Positions 19,927-29,333 of a stretch of 64,000 nt of DNA are shown piece by piece. The translations under genes were made by a program, and so were the position numbers. Location of the stretch: positions 1,234,830 through 1,298,829 of the forward strand of contig NZ_JOMH01000001.1 in assembly GCF_000711245.1 (NCBI RefSeq). Direction: 5' to 3'. The stretch is from Polycyclovorans algicola TG408 (GTDB taxonomy: Bacteria > Pseudomonadota > Gammaproteobacteria > Nevskiales > Nevskiaceae). The first letter of the stretch is position 1. The number at the start of each line of letters is the position of its first letter. The notes under the pieces were generated by a model. That model was not told where the DNA came from and searched no databases. It saw nothing but the letters and a program-made list of their open reading frames with translations.

Positions 19927-21699
19927 ATGAAGGCTCACCTCGGTAATTTGCTCGAATCGGCGCTGGTTTCGGTGACCGCCGGGCGGTCTCTTGAGGTCGT
20001 GCCGACGCCCCAGGTTGAGGCCACCAAAGACCCGCGGTTCGGCGATTTCCAGACCAACCTCGCCCTGATGCTCGCCAAGCCCATGGGCTTGCCGCCGCGC
20101 AAAGTGGCCGAGGCACTGGTCAGCGCATTGCCGACTTCAGAGCGGGTGACGAAGGTTGACATTGCCGGCCCGGGCTTCATCAATTTTCACTTGGCACCTG
20201 GCGCCTTTCAGGCCGTCGTTGCCGAGATCCTGGCGGCGGACGGTCGCTACGGTCGCGATGACAGCGGTGCCCGCGGCCGCATCATGGTCGAGTTCGTGTC
20301 GGCCAACCCCACCGGGCCCATGCACGTTGGGCACGGCCGCAATGCTGCCTATGGCGACACCGTTGCCAATCTGCTTGCAGCCGCCGGCTGGTCGGTGTGG
20401 CGCGAATACTACATCAACGACGCCGGCCGTCAGACCGATGTGCTGACGGTCAGCGTGTGGCTGCGCTATCTGCAGCGCTGCGGTGTCGCGCTGGCGTTTC
20501 CGCAGCGCGCGTATCCGGCGGACTACATCCGCGTCACGGCCGACCGTCTGTTTGACGAGGTCGGCGCCGAGGCGTTTCGGGTGGCAGGAATCGACGGACT
20601 GCCGGTCGAGGAATCGGTCACCGAGGGTGCCGACGACGCCGAGAAGAACCGCGTCAAGCTGGCGCAGGAAGCGCACGTTGACCGCTGGATCACCCTCGGG
20701 CGACAGGGGCTGGGCGCCGATTACGAGCGGATCAAGCAGGCCGCGCTGGCCGATCAGCTGGCGACGATCCGCGCCACGCTTGAATCGTTTTCGGTGCGCT
20801 TCGATCAGTGGACCAGCGAGGCCGACCTGGTCGCGCGTGGCGCGGTGCAGATCGCACTGGCACGGCTGGCCGAGCAGGGGCTGACCTACGAAAAAGACGG
20901 CGCGTTGTGGATGCGCTCCGAGAGCTTCGGCGACGAAAAAGACCGGGTGTTGATCAAGGCGGACGGCGCCGCCACTTATTACTGCAACGATCTGGCTTAC
21001 CACGTCGACAAACTCGATCGTGACTGGCCACGCCTGCTCGACGTTTGGGGCGCCGACCATCACGGCTACATCCTTCGGGTGCGGGCGGCCATCGAGGCGC
21101 TCACCGGCCGCAAGGACGCCCTCGACGTGCAGCTGATCCAGTTCGTGACGCTGTCGTCAGGACGGATGGGCAAGCGCAGCGGCAACTTTGTGACCCTGCA
21201 GGACTTGATTGACGAGGCCGGCGCCGACGCCACGCGGTTCTTCTACCTGATGCGCGGGCATGAGCAGCACCTCGAGTTCGACGTTGATCTGGCGAAAAGC
21301 CGGTCCACCGACAACCCGGTTTACTACGTGCAGTACGCGCACGCACGGCTGTGCAGCGTGTTTGCCCAGGCGGCTGAATCGGGTGCCGGTTACGACCGCG
21401 CCATCGGCCTGCAACACCTCGCACGGCTCGACAATGAGCACGAGAAGCGGCTGCTGACGGCCCTTGCGCGCTTCCCCGAGGTGATTGCCTCAGCGGCGCA
21501 AGACCTGGCCCCGCACCGGATGGCGTTTTACCTCAAGGACGAGCTGGCCGACGCATTCCACAGTTACTACAACGCGCACAAGTTTCTGATCGACGACGCC
21601 GGTTTGCAGGCGGCGCGGCTGACCTTGTGCGATGCCACACGGGCAGTCCTGGCCAGTGGCCTTGCGCTGCTCGGCGTCAGCGCACCGGAGCGCATGTAA
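19927..21699 (+). CDS. argS: Arginyl-tRNA synthetase
   Basis: 590 residues. The N-terminal ArgRS add-on domain (1-90) is followed by the class I catalytic core with SANPTGPMHVGHGRNAAYGD (HIGH motif as HVGH) and WGADHHGY, the ArgS-type degenerate second signature (SSGRMGKRSGNFVTL in place of KMSKS), and the DALR anticodon-binding domain at the C-terminus (YNAHKFLIDD ... LGVSAPERM). ATG 19927 preferred over an upstream in-frame ATG at 19879. The SPOR gene overlaps its stop by 1 nt, the same neighbour as in Pseudomonas. Confidence 0.97.
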   Translation: MKAHLGNLLESALVSVTAGRSLEVVPTPQVEATKDPRFGDFQTNLALMLAKPMGLPPRKVAEALVSALPTSERVTKVDIAGPGFINFHLAPGAFQAVVAEILAADGRYGRDDSGARGRIMVEFVSANPTGPMHVGHGRNAAYGDTVANLLAAAGWSVWREYYINDAGRQTDVLTVSVWLRYLQRCGVALAFPQRAYPADYIRVTADRLFDEVGAEAFRVAGIDGLPVEESVTEGADDAEKNRVKLAQEAHVDRWITLGRQGLGADYERIKQAALADQLATIRATLESFSVRFDQWTSEADLVARGAVQIALARLAEQGLTYEKDGALWMRSESFGDEKDRVLIKADGAATYYCNDLAYHVDKLDRDWPRLLDVWGADHHGYILRVRAAIEALTGRKDALDVQLIQFVTLSSGRMGKRSGNFVTLQDLIDEAGADATRFFYLMRGHEQHLEFDVDLAKSRSTDNPVYYVQYAHARLCSVFAQAAESGAGYDRAIGLQHLARLDNEHEKRLLTALARFPEVIASAAQDLAPHRMAFYLKDELADAFHSYYNAHKFLIDDAGLQAARLTLCDATRAVLASGLALLGVSAPERM

Positions 21700-22262
21700 T
21701 GGCCAGTGCCTACGGTAACCGTCCGCCCAATCGCCGCCCGTCACCGGCCCGGCGCAACGACATGCCCGGCTGGGTCTGGGGTTTGGTGGGGTTGACCATC
21801 GGTCTGGGTATTGCGGCCTATGTCTACATCACCCGGCCGGTAGACCCGATGCCGGTGGTCGCCACGCCGCGCACTAGCGAACCCGCGCCTGATGTCTCCC
21901 CGACCCCGTCACCGCGGCAGTTTTCGTTTTACGAATTGCTACCGAAACAACCTGAAGTCATGGTCGACCCGCGGCCCATTGATCGGCCTGCTGCCGACGC
22001 GCCGGTGCCTGCGCCGACTGCGGCGAGCACCGAGTACTGGGTGCAGGTCGCGGCGTATCGCAACCAGGACGACGCCGAGCGCCAGAAGGCGGCGCTGGCG
22101 CTGCTGGGCGAGGAAGCGCTGGTCGAGAAGGTCACCATCGACGGTCGCGAAACCTTTTACCGCGTGCGACTCGGGCCGGTGACAGGGCTGGAGACGGCGC
22201 AGGCCCTCTCCAACTCGGTCAACCGTAACGGCTTTGATTCGATGGTGGTGAAGGTGCAGTAG
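21699..22262 (+). CDS. SPOR domain cell-division protein (FtsN-like)
   Basis: 187 residues. A basic cytoplasmic tail (1-22) and one membrane helix (about 24-44) are followed by a Pro-rich periplasmic linker and a SPOR domain at about 110-187 (YWVQVAAYRNQDDAERQKA, then FYRVRLGPVTGLETAQAL), which binds denuded septal peptidoglycan. Size, topology and position after argS fit the FtsN-type protein found there in Pseudomonas, where hslVU follows; here hslVU is 38 kb away. Start codon overlaps the argS stop (TAATG). Confidence 0.85.
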   Translation: MASAYGNRPPNRRPSPARRNDMPGWVWGLVGLTIGLGIAAYVYITRPVDPMPVVATPRTSEPAPDVSPTPSPRQFSFYELLPKQPEVMVDPRPIDRPAADAPVPAPTAASTEYWVQVAAYRNQDDAERQKAALALLGEEALVEKVTIDGRETFYRVRLGPVTGLETAQALSNSVNRNGFDSMVVKVQ

Positions 22263-22271
22263 CGCGGATCG

Positions 22272-22976
22272 TTACAGCACGTTGAAGCGCAGGCCGATGC
22301 GCGCCTCACTCAGGTCGGTCTGCAGATTGGTGCCGGTGTTGTTGCTGCGACCCTGCTGATAGCGGTACTCGCCGAAGACCTGAATGCGCGAGTGCACCGG
22401 GACGTCGATGCGTGCGGTGCCGATGAAGCCGCGCCCAAACTCGGCCTCGCCATCGTCGCTGTCCTCAAGCAGATCAAGGTCCTGGTAGCCGACCTCGATT
22501 GAACCGAGCAGACGGGGATGAAACGCGCCGGCGATGCCGACCAGTGCAGTCAGCCCAATGGCGTCACGCTTTTCGTTGGCGACCAACAGGTTTGCGGCGT
22601 CACGCTCGCGGTTGCGCAGGTCGCTGTGCACCACTTCGAAACGGGAATAGAAGGCGCTGCGGTTGATCACCCCCAGGCCGACGCGAATCTGCTGGTAGCG
22701 CGCCTCGGATGTGAAGTCTTCGCCTTCGACCTGAAAGCCGCTTTTGGCGTCGCGCACGTTGGCCAACTCGGCCGAGAAGAACATCGGGTTGTTGACCGGC
22801 CAGGCGACCACCCGCAGACCTTCGCCTTTGCCGTCGTCGAGCTTGAGCTTGCTGTTGCTGTCGCGGTCTTCGATGCGCACCGAGGCATCGGCGGTGTAGT
22901 AGGCGTCCACGCTCAGATCAAACGCGTGGGCCGCAGGAACCAGCAGGCCAAGTCCCAACAGGACGGGTAAGCGCAT
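22272..22976 (-). CDS. Putative outer-membrane beta-barrel protein
   Basis: 234 residues with a clear signal peptide (MRLPVLLGLGLLVPAAHA) and a body of alternating hydrophobic/polar strands with charged turns (DLSVDAYYTADASVRIEDRD, EARYQQIRVGLGVINRSAFY, RIQVFGEYRYQQGRS), ending in SEARIGLRFNVL. The pattern suggests an 8-10-stranded outer-membrane barrel. No specific family recognised. Convergent with the SPOR gene, 9 nt apart; stands alone on its strand. Confidence 0.65.
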   Translation of the reverse strand: MRLPVLLGLGLLVPAAHAFDLSVDAYYTADASVRIEDRDSNSKLKLDDGKGEGLRVVAWPVNNPMFFSAELANVRDAKSGFQVEGEDFTSEARYQQIRVGLGVINRSAFYSRFEVVHSDLRNRERDAANLLVANEKRDAIGLTALVGIAGAFHPRLLGSIEVGYQDLDLLEDSDDGEAEFGRGFIGTARIDVPVHSRIQVFGEYRYQQGRSNNTGTNLQTDLSEARIGLRFNVL

Positions 22977-23045
22977 GGGGTGATCTCGAACGGAGGTGGT
23001 CTGAACGCTTGAGTCTATCGAACTTCCGGTGTGGATCCCCGTCGG

Positions 23046-24212
23046 TCAAAACCCCCAGCCCCCTCGGTGAAAGACCGCCGCGAAGCGCAATTCCAACAGC
23101 AGCCCGAGCATCATCAGAGCCCCCAGTGCCGCCGCCGCAAGCAGGATGTCGTGGCGGAAGCCCGCGCGGGCGAGCGGGCGGTTGAGGCGCAGCCCGATCC
23201 AGTCGAGGATCGGCAAGGCCACCAACGGCCAGAGCACCAGGTTGTACCGCACCACCGAACGCCAGAAGCCCTGGTTATGCGACATCAGCACAATGGCGAT
23301 CAGGCTGAGCGCCAGCACCCCGTGGCGTCGCCATGCCAGCCAGCCCGCAGTGAGCGCCAGCAGCAGTAACTGCGCCATCGGCACGGCGTTGAGTTGCAAC
23401 CACTGAAGAAACGGAACGGTGCTTTCAACCGGTGGTGCGGGCAGCAGCCCGTTGCTGGCGCGCCGTAAACCATCGAGCACATGTCCGTCGGGCATCAGAA
23501 ATTGCGACTGCACGGCAATAAAGTGGAAGGCGTTCCCCGTGGTCTGATGGTTGAGCCACAGAAACACGCCGAAGCCCGGCAGCAATGCCAGGGTTTGCCA
23601 GCGGCGCAGCAACAACAGCACCAGCAGCGCCAGCCCGGTCATGCGCACCAGCGGCAGCGCAAGTAACACCGCAATCAGCAGCAGCTGTTCGCTGCGGGTG
23701 AGCGCCGGCGCGGTCAGCCAGTACCAGGCGCTGAACAGCAGCGCGCAGAACAGCAGGTCCGAGTAGGGCGCCAAAGCGAAGTAGGTCGCAGGGCCGCACA
23801 GCCAGAAGGCAAACACCCAAGTGCCGGGCACACCGAAATCGCGCTTGACCATGGCGGCCAGCACGCTGCCGGCCATCACCAGCGACACCAGGCTGATGAC
23901 GCTGCCGGCGCCGAAAAACGACAACGGCAGGACGTTCGACAGCGCGCCGCTCAGCCACGCGAAGCCGGGCGGGAAGGCGGTCAGCGCCGGGTCTGCGCCG
24001 TAGCCCTGTTGCCAGATGCGCAGGTAGAGATGGGCGTCCCAGCGGCCCCAGCCCTCGACCCACGGAGTGATCGCGCCGCCGCCGGTGACGGCGTACAGCA
24101 GCATCACCCACGCAGCCGTCATCGCCAGAATGGACCAAAGATCAGCCGGTGCAGCCGCCAGGCCTCGCCTTGCCTCGGCGATCACGGCGCCACCAGCACC
24201 TCGGTACGCCAT
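23046..24212 (-). CDS. Polytopic membrane protein, GT-C/PIG-V-like glycosyltransferase candidate
   Basis: 388 residues with about nine membrane segments. The first periplasmic loop has WGRWDAHLYLRIWQQGY followed by AFPPGFAWL, which is the W-D-x-x-x-Y ... GY ... FPP arrangement seen in PIG-V-like mannosyltransferases of the GT-C fold; the aspartate would be catalytic. The substrate may be a polyprenyl-linked sugar, but this is inference. ATG 24212 has GAGG 5 nt upstream and overlaps mtfA by 31 nt; a GTG at 24185 that would overlap the mtfA stop by 4 nt is an alternative. Confidence 0.6.
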   Translation of the reverse strand: MAYRGAGGAVIAEARRGLAAAPADLWSILAMTAAWVMLLYAVTGGGAITPWVEGWGRWDAHLYLRIWQQGYGADPALTAFPPGFAWLSGALSNVLPLSFFGAGSVISLVSLVMAGSVLAAMVKRDFGVPGTWVFAFWLCGPATYFALAPYSDLLFCALLFSAWYWLTAPALTRSEQLLLIAVLLALPLVRMTGLALLVLLLLRRWQTLALLPGFGVFLWLNHQTTGNAFHFIAVQSQFLMPDGHVLDGLRRASNGLLPAPPVESTVPFLQWLQLNAVPMAQLLLLALTAGWLAWRRHGVLALSLIAIVLMSHNQGFWRSVVRYNLVLWPLVALPILDWIGLRLNRPLARAGFRHDILLAAAALGALMMLGLLLELRFAAVFHRGGWGF

Positions 24213-25015
24213 GTCACCCTCTGTGTCGACAGCCCAAAGGTGTCAGACAGCAGCGCGTACAGCTCGGGGTGATGCTGGGCCAGTTCGGCGCCGCGCTGAA
24301 AATAGGCTTCGATCACCACGCCGAAGAATTCCTCGGGCGATTCTTTGCCGTAGGCGTCGAGCACCTTGGGACGACGGTGGCGCAGCAGGCGGTCGTACTC
24401 GGCCTGCATGACCTTCGCCCAGCGCTCGGCTTCGCGCCACGGCGGCGCGCCGCTGGCGTCTGCCGATTCGTCATCAAGCTGGTGCGCGAATTCATGGACG
24501 AGCACGTTGACTGCGTCACCCATCAGCGCCGCCTCGACGTCGGCCCACGAGACGATCACCCGCTCGCCGCTCCAGCTCTCGCCGATCTGCTCGACCGGGT
24601 CGTCAGGCACCAGTCCGTATTCGTCGGGCTCGGTCTGCGGCACCAGGAACGGCTGCGGATAGACCAGCACGGTTCGCAGCCGCGGGTAGGGGCGGCCTGG
24701 CGGCGCCTTGACGCACAGCAGGCAGGCGTAGCCGGCAATCGTCAGGCGCACGTCGGCATTGACCCAGAAGCCCTGGCAGCCCGCGATGGTGACGTGCTGC
24801 CAGAAGGTTTCGACATCGGCATGCCAGCGCAGCCGTTGGGCGTCATCGATGCAGGCGGCGTGCGGCAGTTTCGCCAGCCGTGCTTTCCAGTCCTCCGGCA
24901 TCGGCACCTCGCCGCGCCGGTTGCTGGTCGGACGCAGGGCAAACAGCGGGCCGAGGATCAGGGCGATGGCAAAAATCGCGATCAGCCAGCCATAGTCGAG
25001 CAGGTCATCGGGCAT
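24182..25015 (-). CDS. mtfA: Zinc-dependent peptidase MtfA
   Basis: 277 residues. An N-terminal membrane helix (about 9-29) precedes the M90-type domain with zinc motif HEFAHQLD (H174, E175, H178) and a downstream glutamate-rich ligand segment (ESPEEFFGVVIEAYF). E. coli MtfA (265 residues, soluble) binds the repressor Mlc and cleaves peptides; the membrane anchor here is an addition. It lies 6 nt after uvrD, suggesting one transcript LysR-uvrD-mtfA-membrane protein. Confidence 0.9.
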   Translation of the reverse strand: MPDDLLDYGWLIAIFAIALILGPLFALRPTSNRRGEVPMPEDWKARLAKLPHAACIDDAQRLRWHADVETFWQHVTIAGCQGFWVNADVRLTIAGYACLLCVKAPPGRPYPRLRTVLVYPQPFLVPQTEPDEYGLVPDDPVEQIGESWSGERVIVSWADVEAALMGDAVNVLVHEFAHQLDDESADASGAPPWREAERWAKVMQAEYDRLLRHRRPKVLDAYGKESPEEFFGVVIEAYFQRGAELAQHHPELYALLSDTFGLSTQRVTWRTEVLVAP

Positions 25016-25021
25016 CAGTGT

Positions 25022-27217
25022 TCATCCCGCAGGGTGGAGTTTGGCGTAGGCCAGCATCAGCCACTTGGCGCCATCGCGTTTGAAGTTGACCTCGACACGC
25101 GCACCGGGACCTTCGCCGTCGAAGTTGAGTACCGTGCCCTCGCCGAACTTGCTGTGGGTCACGCGCAGGCCGATGTGCAGACCGTGCGCCGCATCGGGCT
25201 TGACGGCCGCGCCGCCGCGCAGCAGTTGCGGGCCGCCGCGCATCGGCGACGGGGCATGCAGTACGCCGGCGCGGGGCCGGGTCTCGGCGATGAATTGTGG
25301 GTCAATCTCGCGCAGAAACTGCGATGGCACGCAGCTTTGCTGCACGCCGTGAATGCGCCGCGAACCGGAGTGGGTGAGGTAAAGCTGCTCGCGTGCGCGG
25401 GTAATGCCGACATAGCACAGCCGCCGTTCCTCTTCGAGATGACCCTCGTCGATGGTGCGCTGGCTGGGGAACAGGCCCTGCTCAAGCCCGACCAGAAACA
25501 CCACCGGAAACTCCAGCCCTTTGGCGGCGTGCAGGGTCATCAGTTGCACGCAGTCTTCACCGGGACCGGACTGGCGCTCACCCGCCTCCAGCGCCGCGTG
25601 GGTCAGGAACGCGGTGAGCGGGTCAAGCTCGACCTCTTCGCCGGGCAGTGGTTCGAAACCACGCGTGGCGTTGATCAACTCGTCGAGGTTTTCACGACGG
25701 CCTTCGCCCTGTTCGCTGCGGTCCTTGTCGAAGTGGGCGCGCAGTCCAGATTCACGGATCACCGTCTCGGTGAGTTCGCCCAGGGTCTGGCCATGGGTCT
25801 TGGCGGCGATCCCATCGACCAGCGCCAGCAACTCACCCAAGGCCTTCGCAGTGCGCCCCAGGGTCGCTGGCGTGGCGTTGCTGGCCGCCTGCCAAAGCGA
25901 CATTTCGCCGTCGCGCGCGGCGACTCGCAACTTGTCGAGTGAGGTGGCGCCGATGCCGCGCGGCGGCGCGCCGACGGCACGTTCGAAACTGACATCGTCA
26001 TCGCGGTTGTGCAGCAGCCGCAGCCACGCCATCACGTCCTTGATTTCGGCACGCTCGAAGAAGCGCAGGCCGCCGTAGATGCGGTACTGGGTGCCGGAGC
26101 GAATCAGCGCCTCTTCCATGACCCGTGACTGGGCGCTGGTGCGGTAAAGAATGGCGTGCTGGCTCAGTGGCCGGCCCGCGTTCAGTCCGTCGCGAACCCG
26201 GTGCACGACGAACTCGGCTTCGTCGAGGTCGGTGAACGCCTCGTAGCGCTGGATCGCCTCACCGTCGTTGCCCGCCGTCCACAGCTCCTTGCCGAGTCGC
26301 CCCTGGTTACGCGCTATCAGGCTGTTGGCGGCGCCGAGAATTGTCGCCGTGGAGCGGTAATTCTGCTCCAGCCGCAGCACATCGCAATTGGGCAACTCGC
26401 GGGTGAGTTGCAGCATGTGCTCTACGCGGGCACCGCGCCACGAGTAGATCGACTGATCGTCATCCCCGACGGCAAACAAGATCCCGGTGTCACCGGCCAG
26501 GGTGCGCAGCCACTGGTATTGAAGGTGGTTGGTGTCCTGAAATTCGTCGACCAGAATGTGGCGAAAGCGGCGCCGATAATGCGCCTGGATGGCGGCGTTG
26601 TCGCGGCACAGCTCGTAGGCGCGCAGCAGCAGTTCGGCGAAATCGACCAGGCCGCTCTGATCACACTGTGCCTGGTAGGCCTCGTAAATGCGCTTGTAGG
26701 TGTGGGCAATAAAGTCCGGCGACTCGGGCAAGTGTTCGGCGCGCTGGCCGTCTTCCTTGCGCGCATTGATATAGCTTGCCACCGCACGCGGCGGCCACTG
26801 GTCGTCGGCCAGGTCAAGGTTTTTCAGCAGGCGCTTGACCAGTCGCAACTGGTCGTCGGCATCGAGGATCTGGAAGTTCTGTGGCAGGCCCGCGTCCTTG
26901 TAGTGCAGGCGCAGCATGCGATGGGCGATGCCGTGAAAAGTGCCGACCCACAGGCTGCTGACCGGCACCCGCAGCAGTTGCTCCAGCCGTCCGCGCATCT
27001 CGGCGGCGGCCTTGTTGGTGAACGTGACCGCCAGCACCGACTGCGGCGACAGGCCCTCGATGGCCACCAGCCACGCCAGTCGATGGGTGAGCACGCGTGT
27101 CTTGCCTGAACCAGCCCCGGCCAGCACCAGCCGGTGGGCTTGCGGCGCGCTGACGGCCGATTGCTGTGCGGGGTTGAGCTCCCCGAGTAACAGGGTGCGG
27201 GCGTCGTCGGGGGTCAT
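25022..27217 (-). CDS. uvrD: DNA helicase II UvrD
   Basis: 731 residues, close to E. coli UvrD (720). Superfamily 1A motifs run in order: LNPAQQSAVSAP (Q motif), GAGSGKT at 34-40 (Walker A), AVTFTNKAAAEM (Ia), LVDEFQDTN (II), VGDDDQSIYSWRGA (III), LEQNYRS (IV), LMTLHAAKGLEFPVVFLVG (V) and LCYVGITRARE (VI). The C-terminal tudor-like domain VTHSKFGEGTVLNFDGEG is present, which favours UvrD over Rep. It unwinds 3'-5' in excision and mismatch repair. A LysR gene ends 10 nt upstream; no LexA box was seen there. Confidence 0.95.
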   Translation of the reverse strand: MTPDDARTLLLGELNPAQQSAVSAPQAHRLVLAGAGSGKTRVLTHRLAWLVAIEGLSPQSVLAVTFTNKAAAEMRGRLEQLLRVPVSSLWVGTFHGIAHRMLRLHYKDAGLPQNFQILDADDQLRLVKRLLKNLDLADDQWPPRAVASYINARKEDGQRAEHLPESPDFIAHTYKRIYEAYQAQCDQSGLVDFAELLLRAYELCRDNAAIQAHYRRRFRHILVDEFQDTNHLQYQWLRTLAGDTGILFAVGDDDQSIYSWRGARVEHMLQLTRELPNCDVLRLEQNYRSTATILGAANSLIARNQGRLGKELWTAGNDGEAIQRYEAFTDLDEAEFVVHRVRDGLNAGRPLSQHAILYRTSAQSRVMEEALIRSGTQYRIYGGLRFFERAEIKDVMAWLRLLHNRDDDVSFERAVGAPPRGIGATSLDKLRVAARDGEMSLWQAASNATPATLGRTAKALGELLALVDGIAAKTHGQTLGELTETVIRESGLRAHFDKDRSEQGEGRRENLDELINATRGFEPLPGEEVELDPLTAFLTHAALEAGERQSGPGEDCVQLMTLHAAKGLEFPVVFLVGLEQGLFPSQRTIDEGHLEEERRLCYVGITRAREQLYLTHSGSRRIHGVQQSCVPSQFLREIDPQFIAETRPRAGVLHAPSPMRGGPQLLRGGAAVKPDAAHGLHIGLRVTHSKFGEGTVLNFDGEGPGARVEVNFKRDGAKWLMLAYAKLHPAG

Positions 27218-27226
27218 GCGCCGAGT

Positions 27227-28129
27227 TTACCCCGCGCGTGGTGCCAGCCGGCCGTCGCGGAAGATGGCGTCGCGAAACCAGCCCAGTGCACGGCCCATCT
27301 CGCCGCTGCGCCAGGCGATGTGCAGTTGCGCGGGTGGGCGTTCGCCCTCGACCTCGCGCGTCACCAGTTGCCCTGCCGCCAGGTAGGGCGCCGCAAGGTG
27401 CAGCGGCAGGTAACCGACCCCGAGGCCGGCGACCTGTGCCAACAGTTTGGCGTTGAGGGTCGGCACGATCAGCATCGGCTGCCCGGGCTGTACGCCGCCC
27501 GAGCGGGTCGGCAGACGCCGTGACGAGTCGGCGGCGACCACCGCGCGAAATTCGCTGATGCGCGCAAAGCTCAGCGGACCGGCATCTTCGGCAAGTGGAT
27601 GATCGGGCGCGATGGCAAACACGAATTCGGCCTGCCCCAGCCTTTTGGTGCCGGCGCTGAAGCCCGGCGGCGGCTCGTCGGGCGCACCGACGGCGAGGTC
27701 GGCGCGGCGGTCGACCAGGGCGTCCCAGGTGCCGCCGAACACTTCGCGGGTCAACTCGATCTGGGTGCCGGTGCGCAGCAGGTCGAACTGTTGGATCACC
27801 GGGTAGAGCGCCTCCAGCGGAATGATTTCATCGATGGCGATCACCAGTCGCGGCTCCCAGCCCTGACCGGCCTGACGAATACGGCGCTCGAGCGCATCGG
27901 CCTGCTGCAGCAGCGCGCGTCCCTGGGTGAGCAGCGTCTGTCCAACCGGCGTCAACACGGCGCGATGGCCGCTGCGGTCAAACAGCTCGACACCGAGTTG
28001 CTCTTCCAGCTTGCGCACCGTGTAGGTGACGGCTGACGGCACGCGGAACAATGCATCGGCCGCCTTGGCGAAACTGCCGTGGGTGGCAATCGCGTCCAGC
28101 GTGTGCAGTGCGTCGAGATCGATTTTCAT
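27227..28129 (-). CDS. LysR family transcriptional regulator (YhaJ/AllS-like)
   Basis: 300 residues from ATG 28129. HTH domain IDLDALHTLDAIATHGSFAK then VPSAVTYTVRKLEEQLG and LFDRSGHRAVLT, followed by a periplasmic-binding-like effector domain (ending near 290). The VPSAVTYTVRKLEE recognition helix region is typical of the YhaJ subgroup. Target and effector unknown: it is head-to-tail with uvrD rather than divergent from an enzyme gene. Confidence 0.85.
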   Translation of the reverse strand: MKIDLDALHTLDAIATHGSFAKAADALFRVPSAVTYTVRKLEEQLGVELFDRSGHRAVLTPVGQTLLTQGRALLQQADALERRIRQAGQGWEPRLVIAIDEIIPLEALYPVIQQFDLLRTGTQIELTREVFGGTWDALVDRRADLAVGAPDEPPPGFSAGTKRLGQAEFVFAIAPDHPLAEDAGPLSFARISEFRAVVAADSSRRLPTRSGGVQPGQPMLIVPTLNAKLLAQVAGLGVGYLPLHLAAPYLAAGQLVTREVEGERPPAQLHIAWRSGEMGRALGWFRDAIFRDGRLAPRAG

Positions 28130-28171
28130 GGCGGGCCCGGGTGAGGTGACACCCAAGTTTAGGGGTGTGAC

Positions 28172-29137
28172 TCAGCCACCCGGATGAAAGCGGATGCCCA
28201 GATGGAGGCTGAAATCGGGGCTGGCATTGACGATCAGGTCTTCCTGGAACGCGAGGTCGGCGCTCCATTCGGGCGAGAAGCGCCAGCGCGCGGCCAGGGC
28301 CAGTTGCAGGCCCGGATCGCCAATGTCGCTGGCGACGTCCTCGTACAGGGCGGTGTGTGCATAGAGCTGGCCGAGCAGGCTCAGGTCGCGCCACAGGTTC
28401 CAGTCCAGCCCGCCGCTGGCGAAGCCGGTGACCGGGCGCTGCAGGTCGGCGAGCATGCCGCGCGTTTCCTGCAGGGTGCCGCCGCCGCTGACAAAGCCAC
28501 CCCAGCGGCCGTCACCGAAACGCCAGCTTTCTTCCAGCCACAGCGCGCCGCCCCAACTGCCGCCGGTGAGCGCGTCGGCGCGGCCGGTGGGTACCGACAG
28601 TTGTGCATGAACCTGCCGGGCGGCGCCCAGTGATCGGCTGAGCCGCAGCCGCACATCACCGGGCTCGGTGACGCCACGGTCGCGGGCAAAGCGTGTGTCG
28701 CCATTCTGGGTGAGTGCGAAGCGGTAGCGGTCTTGCTCGAACTGTTCGCGTTGGCCATTGGGCAGGCCAAACCACTCATGCCAGTTTTCGATCCAGTTAT
28801 CGAGCAGGCCACCCCCGCTGTTGAGCAGCGACAGGTCGGCGCCCACCGCCCAACCGTCGCCGATGCCGCGCCGCCAGCGCAGGGTGGTGTTGAGGGTTTC
28901 GCCGTCGAGCAGCACGGTCTCGGTGCCGACCGTGTCGGTGTAGAACTCGTTGGTCAGGTCAGCGGTGAGTGCCCAGTGGTTGCGGCCGGCGGCCGGCAGC
29001 GCCCCTTCGCCGACCACCGGCAATGGCGCGAAGCGGCTCAGCGAGGCTTCGTTGCGGGTCATGACCGATTGGGCATGTCCGTGCAGGCTCAGCGCGAGGC
29101 CGGTCAGCAGGGCGAGGGTGCGACAGAAAAGCGTCAT
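28172..29137 (-). CDS. DUF3187 family exported protein
   Basis: 321 residues from ATG 29137 with signal peptide (MTLFCRTLALLTGLALSLHGHA). The mature part begins with NEASLSRFAPLPVVGEG and shows the DUF3187 pattern of alternating strands (LTADLTNEFYTD, LRWRRGIGDGWAVGADLSLL, GDVRLRLSRSLG ... HAQLSVPTG, LGIRFHPGG), probably an outer-membrane barrel. Function of the family is unknown. It lies 42 nt upstream of the LysR gene on the same strand. Confidence 0.75.
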   Translation of the reverse strand: MTLFCRTLALLTGLALSLHGHAQSVMTRNEASLSRFAPLPVVGEGALPAAGRNHWALTADLTNEFYTDTVGTETVLLDGETLNTTLRWRRGIGDGWAVGADLSLLNSGGGLLDNWIENWHEWFGLPNGQREQFEQDRYRFALTQNGDTRFARDRGVTEPGDVRLRLSRSLGAARQVHAQLSVPTGRADALTGGSWGGALWLEESWRFGDGRWGGFVSGGGTLQETRGMLADLQRPVTGFASGGLDWNLWRDLSLLGQLYAHTALYEDVASDIGDPGLQLALAARWRFSPEWSADLAFQEDLIVNASPDFSLHLGIRFHPGG

Positions 29138-29238
29138 AACGCAGGCGTCGTGTGCAGGCGGGAAACGCAGACTAACCCAGCGACGGTACAGGCCGTGATA
29201 GCGGCAGATTGGCGCCGTCATAGGCAATGGCAAATCGT

Positions 29239-29257
29239 CCACCGCGGCCTGCGGTGG
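29239..29257 (+). promoter_or_regulatory. Stem-loop in the leader of the DAHP synthase gene
   Basis: CCACCGC-GGCCT-GCGGTGG is a perfect 7-bp stem about 77 nt before the aroG start. It has no T tract; it could be part of a leader control element or simply a GC-rich palindrome. Confidence 0.25.
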
Positions 29258-29333
29258 TAGCATCGCGCGCGCTTTTCAGGGTGCAGGGCCGTTTTGGCCG
29301 GCTTCCTCCAACCGATCAAATGCAGGTTTTTTC

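Noticed and set aside
24149-25942. Long plus-strand open frame of nearly 600 codons opposite mtfA and uvrD
   Set aside because: It is antisense to two well-supported genes, has no family motifs or ribosome site, and its length is explained by high GC content and codon bias of the real strand.
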